From Polytrichum commune (taxonomy: Eukaryota; Streptophyta; Polytrichopsida; Polytrichales; Polytrichaceae): DNA of 64,000 bases. Positions 22,634 to 33,900 of this stretch are shown here, piece by piece (within the stretch, counting starts at the first letter, position 1; every line of letters starts with the position of its first letter). The translations under genes were made by a program, and so were the position numbers. Below the pieces are notes generated by a model. It made no database searches and was not told the origin of the DNA. It was given only the letters and a program-made list of their open reading frames with translations. Location of the stretch: positions 14,495,501 to 14,559,500 of the forward strand of contig OX485805.1 of NCBI GenBank assembly GCA_950295325.1, given 5' to 3'.

Positions 22634-23018
22634 AGGTAGGGGTGGCTATTTCCGTCCAAATTTCAGATGTGCCTAGTTGGGATGCTGAAATTATTTTTTT
22701 ATAAATTTTGAGCGCTCCGCAAAGCTGGTGCAAGAGCAACTATGAAAAAATAAAAAAATTCCAACATGTTTATGATTTCCTACAAATTTTTAAAGGAAAC
22801 CTTGTAGAGTGACCAACACTCGCACATAGGGTACATGGTATATCCACAGGGTGGATTTCTAAAACCGACCGCTGGCAGCCAATGAAATGTTGGCAACGCT
22901 GTGAATAGTAAAAGCACCTTGATAGGTGCTTTTGTAAACCCAGGTAAAAGCACCTAAAAAGGTGCTTCCGACATAGGGGTCGACTTTAGGACCCGCACGG
23001 AAATTGCCACCCCGACCT
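22634..23018. mobile_element. 385-bp MITE derived from the pogo element
   Basis: Begins AGGTAGGGGTGGCTATTTCC and ends in the inverted counterpart, with TA on both sides (22632-22633 and 23019-23020). Its first 100 bp or so (CCGTCCAAATTTCAG ... GGTGCAAGAGC) and its last 40 bp (TTTAGGACCCGCACGGAAAT) match the ends of the 5.4-kb pogo element at 4189. It is therefore an internal-deletion derivative. A small internal hairpin repeats AAAGCACCT / AGGTGCTTTT. It has no coding capacity. It sits inside the LINE, so it is younger than it. Confidence 0.92.
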
Positions 23019-23875
23019 TACTACCAAAGAGACAATTGGCCGTCAATGGAAACAACCCCGGACAAAGGTCCTATTAGATTCCTTGAAAAATATCTTACAA
23101 AACACGATAAAATATAAATCTAGAACTAATCCCCATACTATATCCCAACATAGATAAGTGGATAGCGAATGAGAAAATAGATAATGAATTATCAAATAAA
23201 AATTGGACGAACAAAAACATAATCGACTCCCAAAAAACATGCCTTCTAAAACTAAGACATGGCCAATATATGGGGAACGCCATGAAGCAACTGTTCGTCG
23301 ACAGAGAAGCCTTCCCGTCAATCACATGCCCCATATGTAACTCTCCAAACCCCGACACATGGCTACACGTACTTCTAAAGTGCAAACAACAACACATACA
23401 TGCCCTCTGAACCAAAAGGCACAATAAGGCAATATGGGAATTAAGAAAACTTATAGTGGCAACAAAAAAGTCAACATGTTATATTCTTATGAATGTAGGC
23501 ACATTTAATAATAACCCACTAGAAAACACAGTCCCCCCATGGCTACTACCTTGCACATGTAGTCAACAAAAATGCAATTGCAATGCGAGATTCAAACTAG
23601 ACATATTATGTGTGAAAGGGCTACCATACCAATCCCCGCCACCAACAAAACCGAATGAGAACCTAACAATACAATTCATGGAATTCACATACTGTAATGA
23701 TAGAATACCAGACAATACTATTGATACTATAATCAGAAAAATACAAAAATACAAACCACTAATAGACAATATTATCAATAAAGGATGAAAGCTAAACCCA
23801 CTAATAGTCATCACGGCTGGTGCTGGGGCAACCACACACACCCCTTTTATGAGAAATATTGAAATCATATTTTAA
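23019..23875 (+). pseudogene. LINE C-terminal zinc knuckle and restriction-like endonuclease
   Basis: After the MITE the LINE frame reads CPICNSPNPDTWLHVLLKC, a C-x2-C-x9-H-x4-C knuckle, then RTKRHNKAIWELRKLI. This is followed by FKLDILCVKGLPY, FMEFTYCNDRIPDNT and RKIQKYKPLIDNI. A knuckle followed by an R-H box, D-I-L, about 20 residues, then an acidic E/D strand and K-x2-KY is the layout of the restriction-like (PD-D/EXK) endonuclease at the C-terminus of R2/NeSL-type LINEs. Here the expected PD reads LD. The end (LIVITAGAGATTHTP) is also well kept. The frame from 23456 is open to 23788. Assignment is by pattern, not by search. Confidence 0.65.
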
Positions 23876-24039
23876 ATCCCCAAAATAAGCATCAAATACA
23901 CATTTGAGGAAATCAACATCATTGCCATACAATCTGCCATGTCCATAATCCTACACAAACGGAGAATAGAATACAACGAACCACTACCAACAAACACACA
24001 ACCTACATAATAACCCCAAACACCCACCAAAAGATATAA

Positions 24040-24085
24040 TTTTTTTAAAAAAATTTAAAAATTAAGAGCATTCAAAAAAAAAAAA
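24040..24085 (+). repeat. A-rich 3' tail of LINE
   Basis: TTTAAAAAAATTTAAAAATT is followed by a run of 13 A at about 24075-24087. It fits the 3' end of a reverse-transcribed LINE. The composition changes to normal directly after it. Confidence 0.55.
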
Positions 24086-24087
24086 AC

Positions 24088-24966
24088 CAAAGAGAGCCAA
24101 AGAATTGATACAAAAATTATTTAGTCACTAAGTTCCCATGGCCACCTTGGTTACCCTGGTTACTATAGTGCCCACCCTGAGAGGGGTTAGTAGTCTTGCA
24201 CCACTGTTATTATGCCCAACGGGCATAATAATAAGCGTGGGTCGAATGGGCATTTCAATCATGCTGGTCCATAAAACCAATGTTCTTCTCTTTTTGGTAG
24301 GTGTCCGTGTGGTGTCTGTTCTTGACTACTATATGCTACTCAAATATAGGTGTCCAATCAACTTGAAGAAGAATGACCACATAAAGCCCGCATCCTTACA
24401 CACTTTTGACAATTTTATCATCATACACGGCACAACTTTGTACTAGCCTTGTTTTTTATCAGTCCCACAAGTACACTAAATTGTTGTATTACTATTTGTC
24501 ACAATAATTTTCTAGAGCCCACACTAATTCTCATGATGAGATTTAATGTGGGCCACATTAATTTTCAAACCATGCTAGACTTCTATCAGAAAAATAGCAT
24601 GGACCACATTACTTATTTTGCTAGAGGATCAACGTGGGTGATTATTTTATTTTGTGCTACTTATGTCCTATAATTGATATTCAATGTGTTGGTCGGAGTC
24701 TTCATGAAGGCTTAGGCGGAGACCGGGGGTTTTGGACTCATGTAAATTCCACCTTGACTAGAAAATTAGTGTGGCCCACGCTAATTATCTCCACGCTAAT
24801 TTTCCACCCACACTAATAGGACTATTTAGTGTAGTTGGGTTAGTGAGTCATGGCTATGCATGACCCCATAAGTATGGTCTATGGGGTATGTATGGCCATG
24901 TCCATGGCCATGGGAGTAGTGCTGAAGGGCAGGAAGGGGAGTGTAGTTGCAGAGGAAAACTGAGCT
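24088..24966 (+). promoter_or_regulatory. upstream region of APC4
   Basis: Non-coding stretch between the LINE tail and the APC4 start codon. AATTAGTGTGG- and CACACTAAT-type inverted segments (about 24470-24825) suggest a further small foldback repeat. Just before the leader lies a palindromic ATGGCCATGTCCATGGCCAT (about 24891-24910). No TATA box can be named with confidence. Confidence 0.35.
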
Positions 24967-27900
24967 ATGGCGGAGGAGGAGGTTCTCGAAGAAGCCGAAG
25001 AGGCTGCCACTAATCTGGCCTTCACTTTGCACTTGGACAAACCTCTCTCCTGCCAGGTACTCCTCAAATCCCCTCAATTTTATTTTTATTTTTATTTTTG
25101 TCTTTTGTTTTTTCCCCCCTCTTTTGTTGATGCTGCTGTGAGGAACTATATCTGCAAAACCAAAACCCACAGGTTTGTAGATGATTACTTTGATTTCTGG
25201 AGGCCCATTTTTCGCACTCGGATTAATCTCGAAGATATCTCACAATGAGAAATTGATGTATGGTGTAGAGGTCTAATGTGAACATAATTGAAGTGTCACC
25301 CGATGTTTTGCATTACTTAGCAAATCGAGACCATCAGAAGTGAAACTGTGAAGCTTGAATGCTGCATTAGGGCTTGGAAGGTGAAGGATATTTTTCTGGT
25401 ATTTTGTTTTCTGGGAATTGTTGTTTTTGTTGTTCCTGTGATGAACCTCAATCAAATTGCATAGCTCGTGGAGGTTTTGTTAATTGCGGGAGGCTCATTT
25501 TTCTTGCGATTAGGGCTTAACGAAAATATTGGTGTACTTCTTCACAATCTGTGTATGAAGGGTGAGGTGTAATGTAATGTGACATGAGAAGGATCGAAAT
25601 GTTTGACAAGGTTAATTTTCCAATAACTTGGCAAAGAGTTGGATCATCAGAAATGAAAATGAGAAGTTTGAATGTTGATGCATTGTTGGGCTTGAAGGTG
25701 GAGATTGCAACATGGAATCCAGACAAAGATCTGCTCGCCATGGTCACCCGGGACCACCAACTAATTGTGCACCGGTTCAATTGGCAACGGCTTTGGGCAG
25801 TTTCCCCAGGTTTGAATTTCCAGTTACCTAACATGTTGAATCATCGTTGGGTTATCTCTTTATTCACAAGCACAACAAGGATTAAATTCCGGTGAATGCC
25901 AGAGGGAGCTGACATCCTGGACACTTTGTTCTTTGAATAATTGGTGAAGATAGTCCTTCAATCTGGTGTTGAGTGAAGGTATTAAGTGTCAGTTGTAGAA
26001 TTGAATACTTAACAGCATTATATCCTATTTTAATATATATTTTGTTATTATTATATACTTTTGGTTTCAGAACAGAACAAATAGGTTTCGCTGGTTTCTT
26101 CCATGCAGATAGGTAGGTTCTTGTGGACGGCCCCAGGTCAAATGGCTTGCTACCATTTGGTGATTGCCACACGTGTGATTTCTTTCTAAGTCACTCTAGT
26201 TTTGAAGGCTTTGAAATGAGTTTGTAACTCCTAAGAGATTTGGATTAACTATCTTTCTTGATTCTTAGATTGTGGTTTACTGATTACATGTATCTGCAAG
26301 TGTTGTGTGAACTTCGACACTTATAAGTGTTTTTGTTCTTTTTTCCCAGAGATGAAAGTTACGTCGCTGTGTTGGCGTCCTGATGGAAAGGCATTGGCAG
26401 TTGGCCATGATGATGGAAGCATAGCTATCCATGATGTGGAGGTAAGGCTTTTTTCTTTCTGAAATTTGAAGCCATTATGATGAAATTCTGAGAAGTTAAA
26501 CCCTTGACCTAGGAGTGACAAACAAAGTCCAATGTCATGCTATCTCCATTCATGAATCAAAACATATAAAAATTGGTGATGATTTTTTCTGGAAATTTTT
26601 AAGTAAGCCTTATGAAATGTTCAAGTCAGATAGTGATATATGTCCTCGCTCTGTTGATGAACTAAGCCTCACTCTTATGGTATTGATTGCATTTCTTTTC
26701 TTTTCTTTTGCATGGGTTCAAAGAATGGAGATGTGTTACGGCAGCTCGTGACACATAAAGCTGCGGTGCAGTGCTTGTACTGGGCTGAAGAGGGTCAGCC
26801 GCTGCCGGTATTATGCATCTCTGTGGCCTTTTGTTCCTAGCTTAAACCCTAAACCCTAGCAATTGCACGAATGGTAGTGTTTTCCTAGTCCTTCTCCACC
26901 TAGGTTCTATGCATGCTCAATTATCTGATTTTATGACACAAAAGCAGATATAGAATTCAGGTGAAAAGTCTACTGTTTGAAAGGTAGGGAAACAACCCCT
27001 AATCCAGAGAGCTAACCCAAAATCACATACTCGATAGACAGGGGTAGCTCTTATAGCTGCTTCATTGGCTTGAAGCCACGGAAACTAGCAATTAATTAAC
27101 AACGCAGCGTGACCTACTCCTTTCCCATCCTAAAAATAATTGAACAAAGTTACCTCCAGTAACTAACATTAACATAAGAAGGTGAAGGGTGGCTTCAGGA
27201 TGAGATTTTTCATGGGTTAAATTTATTTTTGGTTGTGTATGGCTGATTACATGCTGAAATTTCTGAGCATACCAATGCTAAACCCTGCCATCCTCCCACT
27301 GTTGCAAGCAAACTGCGTCAACACCCATGCACCCTCGCCGTTTCAAAGTTCAAAATTTATAGAAGATTCATACTCAATCTTGAGTGAGAGTTCAACTTCA
27401 GAATGAGGACTCTGATGGGTTTAAAAAAAAAACAAATTGGATGTGTGTGGCTGAGTGTATGTTTATAGGATCAAGATGACGATGTATTTTGCTATGAGGA
27501 TCGAACGCCCAGGTTCATGCCATCACCGCCACGTGTACCTCAGACCCCTGGAACTGCCCCAGCTTTTGACATGTCAGGTGTGCTAAGACCGGCAGCTGAA
27601 GACCAAAGCAATGCAAATCGAAGAACTGTGTTGCGTGCAGTCCAGCAGCGGCTTTGCATTCTCTGTAGTGGGGATGCAAATGGCATCATCTGCCTGAGCG
27701 CATTTGGTGTTTTCCCTATTGGAAAGCTGGTGAGTTTTTGTTACTTGACAATGCATTTCAGTGGTTGATGGTTGTAGGCTACTTCCTTTGATAAGGAGAG
27801 ATAAGGTGCATTGATGGCAACCGCAACCACGACTACTCTACCTTGCCCAACTACAATGCAAGGTGCAATTGGGAGTAGTTGCGATGGTTGTAGTTTATTT

Positions 27901-30900
27901 TCTTTGATGTTTTTGAGGGATAAGGAGGGATAAGGTGCTTTGATGACATCCCCAACCACAACTACAGCTATCCCTTGCTCAACTATGATACAAGGTGCAG
28001 TTGGGAGTAGTTGCAGTGATGGTTGGGGTTTACTTTGTTTGGTTCTATTTTGTTTGTAGTTACTATGTGGCACTAGGAGGGACTATCATTTAGGTCAAAA
28101 TCCGCTCTTTAACTACAAGTAGTAGTTGCGTGTAAATGATTTTTTTGTAGTTGTGGCTGAAAGTGGACCTGAACCATAACCACAATTACTTGAGTAGTTG
28201 TGTGTAAATGTCCCTTGAGGTGCAGCAACATATTGCTATGATAATAAACACAAGTGAGTATTTGATATGAGCTTACTAGAATGCATTTTTATTTTGTTCT
28301 TGCATTTCAGGACATCCGAGACTTGGCCATCAATGGGATGGGTGCTGATGAATACGAGAACAGCAGCAGGCCGGTGTACCGATTGCTTGATGCCTCCGCT
28401 CTACAGGTAAACACTTCTTGTCAAACACAAAGCAATGAGGAGGATTTATTATATTTGGCAGTGGTTAGGTAGGTTTCCATTTCACAATAAATTTTTCACT
28501 CCCTTGAGTGAACATTGTTCAAAGCATAAGGCACGTGGGCCTTATTAGGTTACTAATCTTAGTAAGAACACCTGTACTTGAGTGGTGTGTGGTTAGGTGC
28601 GGATCTAAGAATGAATACCAAAAAGACATACGTCTTAAAAGAGACTGGATTGGAAGTGCTCAAAATTGCTAACTATTCCAGGCTGAATAGTCCACATAAC
28701 TGGGGGGGACCTGTATGATCAATTAACAAGAAAGAGAATCCTGTTCATTTTGATAATGAGTAAGTTTCATTTAACTCATTATGAGCTCAAAAATTACAGG
28801 AAAAAGGGTGATGGCCTCAATTTGGATTTGCTAGTCATCTTGTACTAATCACGTGTTTCAATATCCTAGGAGAAGTGGGTGCAGAACTAGAATTTCTATT
28901 TCAGGCCCACTTACCTTATAATAAGAATACTTGCAATGTTGACAGGTTTCTCTGTCGAATGATTTACGCCACATGACAGTTGTCTGCAGTGGAGTTCAGT
29001 CTGTGGAGAGCTTACATATCATGGCAGGTGCTGGGTCTAGGGCACCTGGCCTCTATGCAATCTCTGTTGACACATCTCTGCTAGGAGATAGGTGCACTCC
29101 TTGAAACATATCACTTTGGCCATTACCCCATTTGTTTAGGCTTTTTTTTGTTTATTTTGTCATGATATCCTTCGGTACTTTTGGTTCTGTGTGTATACAC
29201 ATTGTGCCCTAAAAGTAGGGGCCGATCTCAGATCTATACTATAGACAGATATATAGCTTGTCCCTAGAAATAGTACATGTACCCTTGTCTGAGCTTTCCA
29301 TTGTTGCACCAAGCACACTGACAAGCAAGATGCAATTGTTCCTCACAAGTTTAAGTAGGTCTTTCATGGCTGTTTCATGGTTTGGTGCATGCATCTTATG
29401 GTATCTGTGTTGAATTCACTCTAGAGTGACTGTGTTGCCTCTCAAATCTTTAGCCCAAATGGTTTATATATGTAGCAATTTGGAGTTCAATGTGGCGATC
29501 ACTTGCCATGAGTTGTTTATATGCAAAGGAGCTCAAATACTTTTAGATATTTTAGAGTGCCATACCTACCATACCATACTGTACGTTGAAATTGATTGAG
29601 GGATTTATTTCACAGAAGAAAAGAACTGCGTCAAGTTGCCCTTCAAGCATCCAGTGTTGAAGAGCTCCTGGAGGTTGTAGAGGCGACAGTGGGTGTGATG
29701 CACAAGCAGTGGAATGAGGCGATCTCTTCATTTCAAGAGAAATTTCGTCTTTTGTCTGGCTTACTCTTGGAACATGGTAAAATTCATCAGACAAGGAAGT
29801 TTGTGCTAGACTGGTTTCTTTTCTACACTTGAATTATTGGCATAGAATTATCAACATTGAAGTCATAGAAATCAATCTTATCAACACATTTATTTAATAA
29901 ATGAGCATGTGACTTAGACATTTTTGAAGAACAACATACTTAGTGGTAAATTTTGCTGGCAGGCTCCACTGTGAAACCTCGAGACGAGTTTTTGAGTCTC
30001 TTGGCCTGTGGGTCAGCAAGTGCAGCCTTGCATCAGTTTCTTGCTGCATCATTGGGAGAAGGGGTAATATTACAACACAGAGATTGTTTCTGTTCTTGTA
30101 ATTCTATACATGGAACACGCATCTAGCAAAGCATGTACAGTGCATACCTACAATTTTACATCTAAATGTTGACATTACATGGCTTATTTGTAATGGTGTG
30201 AGAGTGAGAGCATCAAAATGATTATGGGTCTCACCTGATTTGATGTTGCTCTTGAGTGTTGTGTCAACAGGGTCTGAAAAGGCTTGCAAAGATAATCGAC
30301 ACTGCTGGAAGGGAACTGCACACACTTATCTCAGAGAATTTACAGGCAAAATTACTTCCATGTGACTACTTGAGCTTCTATCTCACAAACTCAGGGCATA
30401 TATATACAAGCAGATTTTAGAACACTGAATTCATATTTCTATATTTAAGTGCACTTCTTTACAATTGGAATATACTAGATGGAGGTTTCTGCAGGCAAAG
30501 ATCGTAATTTTTTTCAAGAATTTCTCAGTGGGAAATCTGATTCTCTTGCTCCTGTCTGAACAGCCAGCGGCAGAGATAATTGCATTTAGGATTGGTGAGC
30601 TGCGAGGACTCTCAAGATGGAGGGCACGGTTGCGAAGAGTTGGATTACATGAATCGCTTATGGAACGTGCAATGGAGGGTTCTGGCATGCTTCTTGTCCA
30701 AGTTGAGCGTCTCCTCCGAACTGTCTCTGAAACCACAGGACAGGTATTTCTTCACTGCTAGCCCTCAGGAGGTGCCTTCTTCATGAGGAATAGAGAATAA
30801 CATATGTGCTTCACCTTCAGATTATCACCCCTATATACAAAATAATTTGCAAGAAAAACAAGAATATACATACAATTGTAGAGATTACACACATCCTCAA

Positions 30901-33900
30901 TTATATGCACCCACCCATGGCTAGAATCTTAATTTCTAGTTTGGCATTTCCTGCTTGGATGATGGGCCTATTTATTTTTTCATATTAGAAACATCACATA
31001 ATCCCAAAATTTACATACAAACCTTACCTTCAACAACATCCCTCCTATATGTACGATGTACTTGAATATGTTCAATTAATATCTGTGGGTAGGTACTGCA
31101 ATGTAGAGTGCACCCCCTGGGTGCTAGCCCCCAGTTTCCAGCAAGTCCCCATTTCTAATGAAGGTAATATGAGGGCACTTTACACTCAAGTTTGAGGGCC
31201 CGTGACCATTAAAATCTAAAATCTCTCATTTGTTGAAAATTTCAAGATCTTCCCACTTTACTTTACACTAGAGCTTGAGGGCGTAAGGGACCAAGGAAAT
31301 GTGAATAGATGACAAACCTACATGGAGTCCCACATGGCATGAAATGAGTAATATTTCATGCTCTACAGGGTTTTGCATCAAGTGCACCTTCAAAATGGTG
31401 GGTCTAACTCAAAAGAGGGAGACCAGGACACTTGATTTACTGTAACGTATTGTGTAGAAGGACCAATACATAGAAGTGCTCATATGAAAAGGATGGTAGT
31501 GAAAAAAGCATTCAGTTGAGAGCTTGGCTGTGTATGTCTTTACACTACACTTGAAGTCCTGTGACCACGTGAAGTTCAATTCAATTTTCTATCCTGCTTC
31601 AGATGTTTTTCAAGGCCCCTCCCAATTTCATGGTCATGGCCCTTGGCTATAGTGTAAAATGGCCCTGAGTCTGCATCTGTCCAAAGTAACTTAAGGTAGA
31701 CAGACCTAATTTTAACATAACAATAATCTGGACACCTATATTTGAGTGGTATCTGGTTAGGTGTGGATCTAAGAAAGGACACCAAACAGACATGTGTTTA
31801 AAAGAGATTGGACCATTCTAGGCTCAACAGTCAACATGATTTGGGGGGGGGGGGGACCTATATGATCATAATGAGCACGAGAATCTTCACTCTGATAACT
31901 TTGAGGCAAATGGCTACGGGCATGATTTGGAGTTGCTAATCATTGTGCACTAACTGTGCTTCATATCCTATGAGAAGTGGGTGCAGAGAGAAAAGTATCC
32001 AAATAATGCACGTGTACTTTATCTGCACCCCAACTTTGTCTTGCTCTTGGAAGAATGATATATCAATTTTAATGCATGGAAGCTAATTGAGGTCTAATTC
32101 ATATGGTTGTGTTGTTTGGTCTTGGGCAGTTTCGACTCTTTTTTGTTTGGCTTACTAAGTCGTTGAGGCAACTGAATGGTGATGTCATACCCCAGTCCAA
32201 CCAGCTGCCAGTCATTGACAGGTGGGTCTGTCTTCATACTTATGCCTCAAGTCTCCTTGTATTCTGAAATACTCCAATACAGTGATGAAAAAGTTGCTCC
32301 TTGTTGGTAAGGCGATACAGTTGGATAATAACAATGCTTGTATGGTGGACATGTTGGCAATTTCAGCTCAGGGGTAGCAGCTTTCTTACGCTCTCATTTT
32401 GAGAAGGACCCAATTGGCCCGCATCTGGCGCCCCATTCAGAGGGCTTTGTTGTGGATGTCGATCCGTAAGTCTATCACTCCCAGTTGCTTGCAAGTATTG
32501 GAGTGGTTAACCCAAGTGATTTTTGCTGACATGTCTAATTCCTGATTAAATATGAGGAGGGGTAATATCAGCTGTGATTGATGACCTTTTAATGTTCTCA
32601 TCACGTGTCGCCCTGCCATTGGTTGTAGCTGCAGTACCTGCATCGCTGCTACCGTGGCTCAGTAGGTTGGGCACCTACTAAACTTGTGGCAGGGCTCCTC
32701 ACATCTGTTACCTAGTTCATTGTGACTAAGAAGAATATTCAACCCACTCCAAAATCCTGGTGGAGATTCAGCTGTGGCTTTTGAAGAAAAAGAGATTCAC
32801 ATGCCTTGGTTTATTGTGTGTTGTATGGTGAATAAATTGCTGGATAATCTTACTGAAGGTGTGCTCTGCAGTGAAGAGGAAAGCAGGATGGTGGAGCTTG
32901 CAATGATGGGAGGATATTCTGACTCAAAATTCATACGCCGGACTTTGTCGTCACAAATTTATCAACTCCATGTCAGGTCTTTTGTCTACAACCAACACTA
33001 ACATTTCAAATGCCAAATCTGCTATTGACATAACAACCAGGTCTTCTCGTACTAGGCTTGGCCTGTCAAGGGTTGTTTAAACTATAAAGGTGGTTGTGGT
33101 TGTGGTTGGGTTTAACCACCGCAATCAACCACAACTATGAATTTTTCATTCACACTTTAGTGTGCAGATCCTTGTGGTGTCGTTGATGGTGGGGTCTGTC
33201 TTCCATATTGCAATCTATCATTGGTTTAGGCCTTGGACTTGAGAGAAGAAATTAAAGTGATTATTATTCTGTTTGCTTTGGAATGCAATGTTAAAGTGGT
33301 TTGCCTCCTCAACTTTCTCCCTGAACCTTGGCCTTGAAGCTCTCTAGTGATGCCACATGAACATGAACATGAACAACCACCGTGCGGTTAGTTAACCACA
33401 TGGAGTAGTGGGATTGATAGGGGTAGAGGGCGGTTGTGGTTGCTTCTAGCATTTATGATGACTTTCTCGAAAATAGAACCAAAGAAAGTAAATCACATCT
33501 ATGACCATGACCACGCCTAGTGTAAACAACCATCACAATCCTTTATTAACCACCAATGGAATCCCCAAATTAAAATTTCCAGCACAATCCTTGAATATGT
33601 GTCAAAACTGTCAGAAGCGTTTCGATTTTCACTCATTTTTTGCATGTTGTTCTGTGAGCAGTTGTGAAGAGGCATTTGGAATGCCGGTTAAGGAAGTCTC
33701 CCCCAATCTTCGAGTGCGTTGCATGCTGCTGCTGTGCACCCTGCCACCTTCGTTGCCACCTCTTATGACCATACCGCTTTCTTTATCCTATTTTGAGGTT
33801 CCACATCACAAAACCCATCTTTGAGCATGAAATGATTGCATGTTCAACTTTCTGTAAGGGGTGGCTAATCTTGCAGTTGAGGCCTTCTGTATCTCTTCAT

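Larger units (their letters stand above)
9635..24085 (+). mobile_element. degenerate LINE with APE, RT, RNase H and RLE domains, interrupted twice
   Basis: The sense strand is strikingly poor in G and rich in A and C across about 9650-11517, 17922-22633 and 23019-24080. Together these read as one non-LTR retrotransposon polyprotein in the order APE endonuclease, reverse transcriptase, RNase H, CCHC knuckle and restriction-like endonuclease, ending in an A-rich 3' tail. Two later insertions split it: a two-gene DNA element (11518-17921) in the APE domain and a pogo-derived MITE (22634-23018) after RNase H. Many stops and frameshifts, and loss of part of the RT, make it dead. The combination of APE and RLE recalls the Dualen/RandI clade described from green algae. 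The 5' end is uncertain. Confidence 0.8.

Noticed and set aside
33501-33661. Upstream extension of APC4 exon 15 (open frame starting 33501)
   Set aside because: The acceptor at 33660-33661 joins exon 14 in phase ([11 protein letters not shown]); the upstream part is repeat sequence.
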